Origin: an uncultured Eggerthellaceae bacterium
GTDB lineage: Bacteria; Actinomycetota; Coriobacteriia; Coriobacteriales; Eggerthellaceae
Direction: 5' to 3'
DNA: 10,608 nucleotides
Assembly: GCA_949450265.1 (NCBI GenBank)
Contig: CASTMW010000052.1
Span: 1 to 10,608, forward strand
Below the pieces are notes generated by a model. It ran no database searches and was not told the origin of the DNA. It worked only from the letters and a program-made list of their open reading frames with translations. Within the stretch, counting starts at the first letter, position 1. Every line of letters starts with the position of its first letter. Shown piece after piece: positions 1-6,687 of this stretch. The translations under genes and the position numbers were made by a program.

Positions 1-2
1 CC

Positions 3-698
3 AATGGCGAGTGGAAACAAGACGGCAGCTCCTACTACATGGACCAAGCAGCCACGAAGGCCATCACCTCTGATGCCTTCGCTCTCCTGACCGCTGCCGC
101 TGATGCGCTGACAGCTGAAGACACGAGTTGGATATCGGAGCTTGCAGAGGCGCCTGTTATGGTGACCGATGGATCGTATACTGATGGCAACTATGGAGTA
201 AGCAGTCTCGTATCCATCAATGGTGTCGACTACTATAAACTGGCGCAGGACGACGATAAGGTGCTGATCATTTCCAAGGATTCTGTTGGACTAAGGCAGT
301 TCGATAGCACCACTCATATATGGCGTGACAGCGCTATTCGCTCTTGGTTGAATGGAGAGTATTACAACTCTTTCGATTCTGAACTGCAAGAGAGGATCGT
401 AAGCAGCACCATCAAGACATACGAGCCAGCATCTGCTGCTATGGTAGAGACGAATGATTCCGTGTTCTTGCTTTCTTGGGTTGATTATGCAGACTTATCT
501 GCTTATGACGCGACGAATCATCAAGACTATACGGTCGGCTCTTCAGGGATATATATCCAACAAGTAGAGGGGCAATGGGTTCGTTCTGCACACCATGACG
601 GCAACCCGGACTATGTATGGCGAAATGCTGTCTATACCAATGGTGCTCCCAGCCAAGAGAAAGACATCATTCCTGCTATGTGGATCAGTGTGGCGTAG
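3..698 (+). CDS. Partial surface-type protein with C-terminal DUF6273-like domain
   Basis: The frame is open from the left edge, so this is the 3' part of a longer gene; 231 residues are visible. An internal ATG lies at 39, but the frame upstream of it still reads as ordinary protein (NGEWKQDGSSYY), so 39 is probably not the start. The C-terminal ~160 residues resemble the DUF6273 family of secreted Firmicutes/Coriobacteria proteins. Visible signs are a start like INGVDYYKLAQDDDKVLIIS, the block IWRDSAIRSWLNGEYYNSF (from residue 106), a VFLLSW strand, a WVRS segment standing where the family has WWLRSPG, and the terminal PAMWISV that resembles RPAxWINL. The molecular function of this domain is not known to me; it is usually the C-terminal module of exported, often repeat-bearing proteins. 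Signal peptide and earlier domains would lie outside the window. The DNA is more A+T-rich than the housekeeping genes from 3583 on. Family assignment is from remembered motifs, moderately sure. Confidence 0.7.
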   Translation, partial: NGEWKQDGSSYYMDQAATKAITSDAFALLTAAADALTAEDTSWISELAEAPVMVTDGSYTDGNYGVSSLVSINGVDYYKLAQDDDKVLIISKDSVGLRQFDSTTHIWRDSAIRSWLNGEYYNSFDSELQERIVSSTIKTYEPASAAMVETNDSVFLLSWVDYADLSAYDATNHQDYTVGSSGIYIQQVEGQWVRSAHHDGNPDYVWRNAVYTNGAPSQEKDIIPAMWISVA

Positions 699-735
699 CG
701 CGGCAACACTTTCTGTATCCCGCACGCAGTAGCAC

Positions 736-757
736 CTTCCCTTATCCCTTAAGGAAG
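736..757 (+). terminator. Weak terminator-like hairpin after the DUF6273-type gene
   Basis: CTTCC-C-TTA (736-744) pairs with TAAGGAAG (750-757), giving eight base pairs with one bulged C and a five-base loop. It lies 38 bases past the stop codon at 698. No T-run follows, so a terminator role is only a guess. Confidence 0.3.
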
Positions 758-885
758 ATTGGAGCGGCGAAGCGAGAACCACATAGGCTCTGAGCAGACC
801 TGCTCCGATCCTTCCCCGTAACGATTACTGACAAGCACACGAAGTGCTACCCGACCAGAGAGGCTTTCGATCCTCCATCCCAACC

Positions 886-3360
886 ATGGCGCAGGCGATC
901 AGCACATATCGCACGATGGGCAAGGCGCTCAAGGTAGCCTTTATGAGCGCGTGTGCCTTCACAGCCTTGGCTATCGTGTGCGCCATCGCTTTGCCCATCA
1001 CGCTTGCCTGGACAAGTTTCAGCCAAGAGGCTCTAAACGAGGTCGTAGGCGGCAAAAGCGCAGAGCCGCTGCGCATCACCATGACGGTGGAGAACCGAGA
1101 TGGCACGCCTTTGACCGCAGAACAGCAAACAAAGGGGTTCACCTTCCATGTGGAGCTGACCACATCAACGGGTGCGCCTTTCGCAGAGCCGCTTGCCTAC
1201 ACCATCTATGAAGCAGCACCTACCGATGCCTCTGCTTCCTCTGTAGTTTCGCGTGCGGTTACGTGGGACTTCGAGCGCGGGGTGGCAGTAGCAGATGGCA
1301 CCTTCACAGGAGAGGGGGATATCACGCTCGTCCACGGGCAGTGGGTAGAGACCGCTCGTATGCCCCAAGGCACGCTCTACTCTGTTGAGCAGACAAAGGA
1401 GCCAAGCTATACGCATAGCGCAGATGGGCCAACTGGTGCCATCGTTGAGGGTGGCAACCAGGTGGACCTGCTGAACATCTATGAGCCAAGCGCTCTGTCG
1501 GTGAGCAAGACGCTGCGACGCGCGGATGGTCACGCGCTCACGCCTGATGAGCTTGCCCAGACCTTCACCTTCGAGGTCAGCTTCTTTCGGGCAGGTCAGC
1601 TGATCGAAGGGCCCCATCCCGTCCAGGTCTATGACGTAGAAGGATCCCCTGTAGATACCGATGCGGCAGGTCAGGTGAGCGCGAGCAGCGCGGTGGGCAG
1701 GGATATATCTGCAGAAGGAGCTGAGGGTGACGTCTCTTCGGGTGGAGCGCTGCCAAAGCGTGCGAGCAGCGGGGTGTACTCGTCATCGTCGAGTGCCCAG
1801 ACAGAAGATACAAGCAGCGCTGCAAGCATGCTGCCGGTATCTTCGGGGCGCGCATCGAGTGTACAGGGCAGTGCGGCAGGTGCAGATGATGCAGAAGATG
1901 CAGAAGGCAGTGCGGCCTTCGGTGATGCTGAGGGCGACACGGTATCTGACGCAGCGGCCAATACGGCAACGGATGCCTCCAACTCAACTGACACAACCGA
2001 CCCTGCCAACACCTCATCATCTGATCTTGCCACACGTGCTGCTCTGCTTGGCACGGCCACCCCAGGTGCTACCATCATCACCTTGCGCCATGGCCAGACC
2101 GCTCAGTTCTTAGGCCTTGAACCTGACATCCAGTTCAGCGTGCGCGAGCTGGACCTCACACCCGATATGGCAGCCGATGCCATCTCTTTTGCAGGCAGCA
2201 TCCGAGAGGGTCGTGTGACCCCCATCGACTTCACCAATGTGATCAATGCGACTGACGAGACAGAAGGCTCGCTTCATGTGGGCGAGACGGTGCATCGCCT
2301 AGAAGGTGAGCTCACCGACGATGACCGCACGGCCCGCTTCAACTACGAGCTTTCCTTCACGGATATGGCAGGGGCTCCTTGGCCTGCGGGCGTCACCTTC
2401 ACCTATGCGCTCTATCGCTATGAGCACACCATAGCTTCCCAAGCTCGCATGGCAGGCCTTGTGCCCGAACTTGACGAAGATGGCACCCAGATCACCGGCG
2501 CCATCGATTCAGGGGGTGGCACCATACAGCTCAGCCACGGCCAAGTGGCGGTCTTTAACGGCCTTCCCGCAGGCATGCTCTGGTGTGTGGTGGAACATCC
2601 CTTAGATGGATACGCGCAGTGGTACAAGCAGCTTGATGGCCAGATATATGGCGGGCATATCTCGCGTGCACCCTTCAACGATGAGGCCACCGAGCGCTAT
2701 GTGCAGATAGAGGGTCAAAAGATATGGGACATGAGCGCGGCTACTAGCGCGGCAGGCCAGCTTCCAGGCAAGTATCTTGTTGATACTGCACGCGGGCTTC
2801 CTACTGCCGCAAGCGAGGCCATGCCAGGTTCCATCACCGTGCGCTTGGTGCCGAAGGTGCCCTCTGACAGTACAAGTGCGACACGTCCCACCTTCGAGCA
2901 GACCGTATACCCCGATGCGAGCGGTCAGTGGCGCTATACCTTCACCGTGCCTACCTATGACGTACAAGGGCACTTGATCGACTACGCAGCAGAATATGTC
3001 TTGGAAGAAGAGCCCCTTGAAAACTTCATAGCTGAGGTGGACGGCTTTGATGTGAAGAACACCTATGTGGCAGAAGGCCCGGATGACCCCACGCCACCGG
3101 TCGATCCTGATGATCCGGACAACCCTGATGACCCGGATAACCCGGACGATCCCACCGAACCGAGCGACCCAGATGATGCCGCCCCTGGTGCCAGCCAGCA
3201 TCCAGCTGCCACACCCGGCGCATCAGACGATGACCAAACTTCGCTTGCCAAGACCGGAGACGCCATGCCCATCGCTGCCATGCTGCTAGCTATGTTGGTC
3301 GTTGTCTCTGCCGTCTGCGCGGGCGTCTCATGGCGTCAGCTGCGCCGCCTGATGCACTGA
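886..3360 (+). CDS. LAKTG-anchored adhesin/pilin-like surface protein with Cna-B domain
   Basis: A wall-anchored surface protein of about 824 residues, probably a stalk or adhesin. From the ATG at 886: basic n-region and hydrophobic segment (residues ~17-41); three related beta-sandwich repeats (~62-200, ~202-455, ~461-600), each with the motif (I)TLxHGQ or IQLSHGQ (nucleotides 1321-1341, 2077-2097, 2524-2544); a Cna-B domain (~607-728) beginning IEGQKIWD and ending DVKNTYV; an Asp/Pro-rich stalk (~729-785); LAKTG at 787-791; a membrane span and the basic tail WRQLRRLMH. The repeats resemble the pilin/DUF7601-type modules of Gram-positive shafts. In Cna-B, K612, an acidic residue in E707-E709 and N725 fit an internal isopeptide bond. 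Repeat 2 carries a ~130-residue Ser/Ala/Asp-rich insert. The start is uncertain: a GTG at 844 would add 14 residues and no start has a good Shine-Dalgarno site. No sortase gene is in the window. Ligand unknown. Confidence 0.85.
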   Translation: MAQAISTYRTMGKALKVAFMSACAFTALAIVCAIALPITLAWTSFSQEALNEVVGGKSAEPLRITMTVENRDGTPLTAEQQTKGFTFHVELTTSTGAPFAEPLAYTIYEAAPTDASASSVVSRAVTWDFERGVAVADGTFTGEGDITLVHGQWVETARMPQGTLYSVEQTKEPSYTHSADGPTGAIVEGGNQVDLLNIYEPSALSVSKTLRRADGHALTPDELAQTFTFEVSFFRAGQLIEGPHPVQVYDVEGSPVDTDAAGQVSASSAVGRDISAEGAEGDVSSGGALPKRASSGVYSSSSSAQTEDTSSAASMLPVSSGRASSVQGSAAGADDAEDAEGSAAFGDAEGDTVSDAAANTATDASNSTDTTDPANTSSSDLATRAALLGTATPGATIITLRHGQTAQFLGLEPDIQFSVRELDLTPDMAADAISFAGSIREGRVTPIDFTNVINATDETEGSLHVGETVHRLEGELTDDDRTARFNYELSFTDMAGAPWPAGVTFTYALYRYEHTIASQARMAGLVPELDEDGTQITGAIDSGGGTIQLSHGQVAVFNGLPAGMLWCVVEHPLDGYAQWYKQLDGQIYGGHISRAPFNDEATERYVQIEGQKIWDMSAATSAAGQLPGKYLVDTARGLPTAASEAMPGSITVRLVPKVPSDSTSATRPTFEQTVYPDASGQWRYTFTVPTYDVQGHLIDYAAEYVLEEEPLENFIAEVDGFDVKNTYVAEGPDDPTPPVDPDDPDNPDDPDNPDDPTEPSDPDDAAPGASQHPAATPGASDDDQTSLAKTGDAMPIAAMLLAMLVVVSAVCAGVSWRQLRRLMH
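1675..2067 (+). repeat. Low-complexity Ser/Ala/Asp-rich linker inside repeat domain 2
   Basis: Residues ~264-394 of the surface protein are almost only Ser, Ala, Asp, Gly, Thr and Glu, with runs such as SSSSS and near-repeats like ADDAEDAEGSAA. The stretch sits just before the ITLRHGQ strand of the second module, where the other two modules have loops of only 30 residues or so. It is therefore an expanded loop or inserted flexible linker, not a linker between domains. It may be glycosylated or length-variable; that is inference. Confidence 0.6.
3094..3180 (+). repeat. Asp/Pro-rich stalk repeat (DPDDPDNPDD type)
   Basis: The DNA repeats units like gatgacccggataacccgga and encodes a run of Asp-Pro-Asp-Asp/Asn pairs just ahead of the sorting signal. 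Such acidic proline-rich stretches usually serve as extended cell-wall-spanning segments of anchored proteins. The near-identical units could change in number by slippage. Confidence 0.7.
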
Positions 3361-3401
3361 TGATGAGCAAATAGGCATGCTCTGATGATCGGGTGAGGGC
3401 T

Positions 3402-3457
3402 GGCATTCGTCCTGAAAAGTGGCACTGATACCATTTTTTCGTCCGTAAAAGTGGCAA
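3402..3457. repeat. Pair of ~18-bp direct repeats, possible remnant of an IS21-type end
   Basis: The copies cgtcctgaaaagtggcac (3408-3425) and cgtccgtaaaagtggcaa (3440-3457) differ at three positions and start 32 bases apart; both are preceded by a CATT-like stretch. On the - strand they read TGCCACTTTT(C/A)... followed by GGACG. Multiple short repeats of this look are known from the ends of IS21-family elements. No istA/istB gene and no second end is in the window, so at best this is a solo remnant. It lies at the border between the A+T-richer surface genes and the GC-rich isoleucine operon. Confidence 0.4.
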
Positions 3458-3500
3458 CCTGCCGCTGCGCCCCGATTCGCCGCGCCCGCTGCCATTCTGG

Positions 3501-3545
3501 TGCGCTTTAGCCGCCGGTAGCAGTATCATTTCGCTAACTGCTACC
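3501..3545 (+). promoter_or_regulatory. Candidate ilvE-operon promoter with perfect inverted-repeat operator
   Basis: GGTAGCAG (3516-3523) and CTGCTACC (3538-3545) are perfect 8-bp inverted repeats separated by 14 bases. A -10-like TATCAT lies at 3524-3529, directly inside the left arm, with only a poor -35 (TGCGCT, 3501-3506) 17 bases upstream. The spacing of the arms would suit a dimeric helix-turn-helix repressor covering the -10 region, and the operon encodes a TrpR-type protein. Alternatively the RNA could form a hairpin in the leader. Seen: the inverted repeat. Inferred: its role. Confidence 0.45.
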
Positions 3546-3582
3546 AAGTGCGCACGCTGCGCTTTCGGAGTTTGGAGGACTC

Positions 3583-4506
3583 ATGGCCGATATCACCGAA
3601 GTCGACTATATATGGATGAATGGCAAGCTGGTTCCGTGGGCCGATGCGAACGTGCACGTGCTGTCGCATTCGCTGCACTACGGCTCGGGCGTCTTCGAGG
3701 GTATCCGCTGCTACAAGGATCCCGAAAGCGACCGCAGCTTCATCTTCCGCCTGCGCGACCACATGGAGCGCCTGCACCGTAGCGCGAAGATCGCCGCCAT
3801 CGACCTGCCCTACACGGTGGACCAGCTGTGCGAGGCCACCGTTGAGACCATTCGCGCGAACAACCTGCCCGCGTGCTACATCCGCCCGCTGGTGTTCCGC
3901 GGCTACGGCGTGATGGGCGTGGACCCCACCGGCGCTCCCACCGATGTCATCATCGCGTGCTGGCCGTGGGATTCTTACCTGGGCGAAGAGGCGCTGGCGA
4001 ACGGCGTGGCGGTGGGTGTGTCCAGCTGGCGGCAGCGTTCCATTAATGCCATCCCACCCGCGGTGAAGGCCACGGCGTCGTACTTCAATTCGCTGATGGC
4101 GAAGCTGGAAGCCAAGGAGCACGGCTATGCCGAGGCCATCATGCTGAACGAGGAAGGGCTGGTGTGCGAAGGCACCGGCGAGAACCTGTTCGTGGTGCGC
4201 AACGGCATCATGAGCACGCCGCCGCTTTCTGATGGCGTGCTTGAGGGCATCACGCGCGACACGGTGCTGACCATTGCCGACGAGCTGGGCATTCCCGCTG
4301 GCGAGGAAAGCCTGACCCGCAGCGACCTGTACGTGGCTGACGAGGTGTTCATGACCGGCAGCGCTGCCGAGCTGACGCCCATCGGGTCGGTGGATGGCCG
4401 CGTGGTGGGCAAGCCGGGCCCGGTCACGCGCCAGCTGCAGGACCGCTTCTTCAAGATAGCTTACGGCCATGCCGAAGAATATGCTGATTGGCTCACGCAG
4501 ATCTAA
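3583..4506 (+). CDS. ilvE: Branched-chain amino acid aminotransferase
   Basis: A PLP-dependent class IV aminotransferase of 307 residues that interconverts isoleucine, leucine and valine with their 2-oxo acids, using glutamate/2-oxoglutarate; cytosolic, last step of branched-chain synthesis. Family signs: N-terminal IWMNGKLVPWADANVHVLSH, the SGVFEGIRCY strand, the PLP lysine K162 in PAVKATASYFNS, and the class IV signature region EGTGENLFVVRNG followed by LEGITRDTVL and a late MTGSAAELTPI. Length is normal for the family. The ATG at 3583 has a strong GGAGG (3574-3578) at good spacing. It is the first gene of an operon with cimA, whose GTG begins on the base right after this stop codon, and a TrpR-like regulator. 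A D-amino-acid or aminodeoxychorismate lyase role, also found in class IV, is less likely given the motifs and the neighbour. Confidence 0.95.
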   Translation: MADITEVDYIWMNGKLVPWADANVHVLSHSLHYGSGVFEGIRCYKDPESDRSFIFRLRDHMERLHRSAKIAAIDLPYTVDQLCEATVETIRANNLPACYIRPLVFRGYGVMGVDPTGAPTDVIIACWPWDSYLGEEALANGVAVGVSSWRQRSINAIPPAVKATASYFNSLMAKLEAKEHGYAEAIMLNEEGLVCEGTGENLFVVRNGIMSTPPLSDGVLEGITRDTVLTIADELGIPAGEESLTRSDLYVADEVFMTGSAAELTPIGSVDGRVVGKPGPVTRQLQDRFFKIAYGHAEEYADWLTQI

Positions 4507-6105
4507 GTGACGAAGGTATTCACATACGACTGCACGCTGCGCGATGGGGAGCAATGCGAAGGCGTCAGCCTGTCATTGGAGGACAAGCTGCTGATCGCGC
4601 GGCGGCTGGACGAGTTCGGCATCGACTTCATCGAAGGCGGATTTCCGGCCAGCAACCCCAAGGATATCGCCTTCTTCAAGGCCGTACGGCACATGCGCTT
4701 CGAGCATGCGCAGATCGCGGCGTTCGGCAGCACGTGCCGCAAGGGCGTGGCAGCGGCTGACGACCAGGGCCTGCGCGACCTTCTGGAATGCGGCGCGCCG
4801 GTGGTCACCATCGTGGGCAAGACGTGGGACAAGCAGGTGGTGTTGGCACTGCAGGCGGAATTGGACGAGAACCTGCGCATGATCGGCGAATCGGTGGCGC
4901 ACTTGAAGGCTGCCGGGCGCCGGGTCGTGTTCGACGCCGAGCATTTCTTCGACGGCTATGCCAGCGATCCCGCCTATGCGCTGGCGTGCCTGCGCGCGGC
5001 GGCGGATGCGGGTGCGGACAGCATTGACCTGTGTGAGACGAACGGCGGCGCGCTGCCTTTCGACGTGGAACGCGTGGTGAGTCAGGTCGTGGCAGCGCTG
5101 CCGGGTCAGGCGCTGGGCATTCATTGTCATAACGATTCAGGATGCGCGGTGGCCAACACACTGGCGGCGGTGCGCGCGGGTGCCACGCAGGTGCAGGGCA
5201 CGGTGAACGGCCTGGGTGAGCGCGTGGGCAACACCGACCTGCTGACTACCATCGCCGACCTGGAGCTGAAGATGGGCCAGCAGGCGGTGGGCCAGCACAG
5301 CCTGCGCCAACTGACGGAAGTCTCGCATTTCGTGGCCGAAGCGGTGGGCATGCCGGTTTCGGCGCATCATCCCTACACCGGCCGCAGCGCGTTCGCGCAC
5401 AAGGGCGGCTTGCACGCCAGCGCCATCGCGCGTTTCCCCGAAGCCTACGAGCATGCGAAGCCGCAAGCAGTGGGCAACGACACGCGCATGGTGGTCAGCG
5501 AGCTGGCGGGCAAGGCGTCGCTGCTGCAGAAGGCGGCCGCGCTGGGCATCGATCTGGAAGCAGAAGGCGCCGATATCCAGGCCATCTTGGACGATATCAA
5601 GCAGCGCGAGGCGCACGGCTTCACCTACGAGATGGCCGATGGCTCGCTGGCGTTGCTGCTGATGCGGCATCTGGGCCAGTACGAACCGGCGTTCACGCTG
5701 GAGAGCTTCCGCGTCATCGTGGACGATCATGAGGACTGCGGCGCGCTTGCCAAGGATGCTGCTAGCGAAGCCACCATCAAGATACACGTGGGCGACCAGC
5801 GGTTCGTGGCCACGGGAGAGGGCGCGGGCCCGGTGGGTGCGCTGGACACGGCGCTGCGCATGGCCATCAGTGACGCGTACCCGCAAGTGGCTCAGCTGGA
5901 ACTGGCGGACTACAAGGTGCGCCTGCCCGACGAGAGCCAAGGCACCGACGCCCTGACGCGCGTGACCATCACCACCGCTGACGGCCAGGGAACCTTCGGC
6001 ACCGTGGGCGTGTCCGAGAACGTGTTGGAAGCGTCGTGGAACGCGCTGGTGGAATCCATCGAGTACGGACTGCTGCGAATGGAGCGTCAGAATGGCCGGA
6101 ACTGA
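4507..6105 (+). CDS. cimA: (R)-citramalate synthase
   Basis: Condenses acetyl-CoA with pyruvate to (R)-citramalate, opening the threonine-independent route to 2-oxobutyrate and isoleucine. The 532 residues have the DRE-TIM/HMG-CoA-lyase-like barrel: DCTLRDGEQ at 8-16 (catalytic R12, metal ligand D13), metal ligands in HCHND (H206, H208), the GTVNGLGERVGN loop, and HKGGLHASA at H298. A C-terminal LeuA-type regulatory domain (~395-525), usually the site of isoleucine feedback, follows. YDCTLRDGEQ and the length fit the long citramalate synthase family (TIGR00977-like) better than 2-isopropylmalate synthase LeuA or homocitrate synthase, though substrate choice cannot be proven here. It starts with GTG directly after the ilvE stop codon without an obvious Shine-Dalgarno site, so translation is probably coupled to ilvE. 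The next gene overlaps its end by 14 bases. Confidence 0.9.
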   Translation: MTKVFTYDCTLRDGEQCEGVSLSLEDKLLIARRLDEFGIDFIEGGFPASNPKDIAFFKAVRHMRFEHAQIAAFGSTCRKGVAAADDQGLRDLLECGAPVVTIVGKTWDKQVVLALQAELDENLRMIGESVAHLKAAGRRVVFDAEHFFDGYASDPAYALACLRAAADAGADSIDLCETNGGALPFDVERVVSQVVAALPGQALGIHCHNDSGCAVANTLAAVRAGATQVQGTVNGLGERVGNTDLLTTIADLELKMGQQAVGQHSLRQLTEVSHFVAEAVGMPVSAHHPYTGRSAFAHKGGLHASAIARFPEAYEHAKPQAVGNDTRMVVSELAGKASLLQKAAALGIDLEAEGADIQAILDDIKQREAHGFTYEMADGSLALLLMRHLGQYEPAFTLESFRVIVDDHEDCGALAKDAASEATIKIHVGDQRFVATGEGAGPVGALDTALRMAISDAYPQVAQLELADYKVRLPDESQGTDALTRVTITTADGQGTFGTVGVSENVLEASWNALVESIEYGLLRMERQNGRN

Positions 6106-6421
6106 AGCGGGCGCGGGCGTGCGCGCGCAGATACGTACACCAGAAGTGGACGATCTGCTGGACGTGCTGGCGAAGATGGATCGGCCGGACGACATCTTCG
6201 ACCTGTTAGAGGACATGTTCACCATCCGCGAGATCCGTGAGACATCACAGCGGCTGGCCGTTGCGCGCCTGCTAGATGCGGGGCAGTCGTATTCGACCAT
6301 CGAGAAGGAGACCGGCGCGTCGGCCACCACCATCGCGCGTGTGTCGAAATGCCTGACGTATGGCACCGGCGGTTACCGCAAGGCGCTTGACCTGTTGGCT
6401 CAGAGCCGACCGACCGAGTAG
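6092..6421 (+). CDS. TrpR/YerC-family DNA-binding regulator
   Basis: A 109-residue cytosolic DNA-binding protein of the TrpR-like YerC/YecD family. Residues ~45-90 form the expected helix-turn-helix: FTIREIRETSQRL, VARLLDAGQSYSTIEKETG and ASATTIARVSKCL, then the conserved GTGGYRKAL. The family is related to the tryptophan repressor, but the ligand and operator of YerC-type members are not well defined. It starts inside cimA (14-base overlap, another frame) with GGAG at 6081-6084, seven bases before the ATG, so it is co-transcribed and probably co-translated with cimA. The position suggests autoregulation of the isoleucine operon, perhaps through the inverted repeat at 3516-3545; that is inference. 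In other bacteria this family sits in different contexts, so the association may also be accidental. Confidence 0.88.
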   Translation: MAGTEAGAGVRAQIRTPEVDDLLDVLAKMDRPDDIFDLLEDMFTIREIRETSQRLAVARLLDAGQSYSTIEKETGASATTIARVSKCLTYGTGGYRKALDLLAQSRPTE

Positions 6422-6504
6422 CGGGAGATCATCCGCTCGGATAGCAAACATAGCAAGCGGCCGACCGGCTGAAAGTGAGCGATCACCTGTTCCGAAGCGA
6501 TCAA

Positions 6505-6559
6505 CTCTTCACTTGGAAGAGGTCAAGATAGTGAAGGGACCGTCCTGCTGGACGGTCCC
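6505..6559. terminator. Bidirectional terminator between the operon and rubrerythrin
   Basis: GGGACCGTCC (6536-6545), loop TGCT, GGACGGTCCC (6550-6559): a perfect 10-bp stem with a four-base loop. Just upstream is a smaller hairpin CTCTTC/GAAGAG (6505-6510, 6516-6521). There is no T-run on the + side; on the - side the stem is followed by TTCACTATCTT, which is moderately T-rich, so it may end the - strand rubrerythrin transcript as well as the + strand operon. Confidence 0.75.
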
Positions 6560-6687
6560 CTGCTGGTTCAACGTTGTGCGCATCTGCGCGTCGTATGCCT
6601 CATGTGCACCCTTTGCATCGTTCACACCGTTCACACCATGCGCGTTCGTGCAGGTACACGGGCGCGGCGCGCTCCTGCGAACCGCTC
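6560..6687. other. Non-coding tail between the terminator and the rubrerythrin stop codon
   Basis: No gene is seen here. The stretch contains a perfect tandem duplication of GTTCACACC (6620-6628, 6629-6637). It would be the 3' untranslated part of the rubrerythrin mRNA. Confidence 0.5.

Noticed and set aside
2602..3201. - strand frame with repeats such as VIRVIRVVRIIRI
   Set aside because: The repeats are the antisense reading of the Asp/Pro-rich stalk of the surface protein.
3365..3382. GAGCA/TGCTC hairpin just after the surface-protein gene as terminator
   Set aside because: A five-pair stem with an eight-base loop and no T-run is too weak to call.
3361..3582. T-box or other known leader riboswitch ahead of ilvE
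   Set aside because: The space is short, and I see neither the conserved T-box antiterminator motif nor any riboswitch core I know.
3541..4554. 337-codon - strand open frame opposite ilvE
   Set aside because: Same reason: it mirrors the codon periodicity of ilvE and has no protein-like features or ribosome binding site.
5137..6366. 409-codon - strand open frame opposite cimA
   Set aside because: It is antisense to a strongly conserved gene, rich in Arg, His, Ala and Gln as expected of high-GC antisense frames, and has no recognisable motif.
6620..6637. Tandem GTTCACACC duplication as a possible repeat array
   Set aside because: Only two copies exist, too few and too short for a CRISPR or iteron claim.
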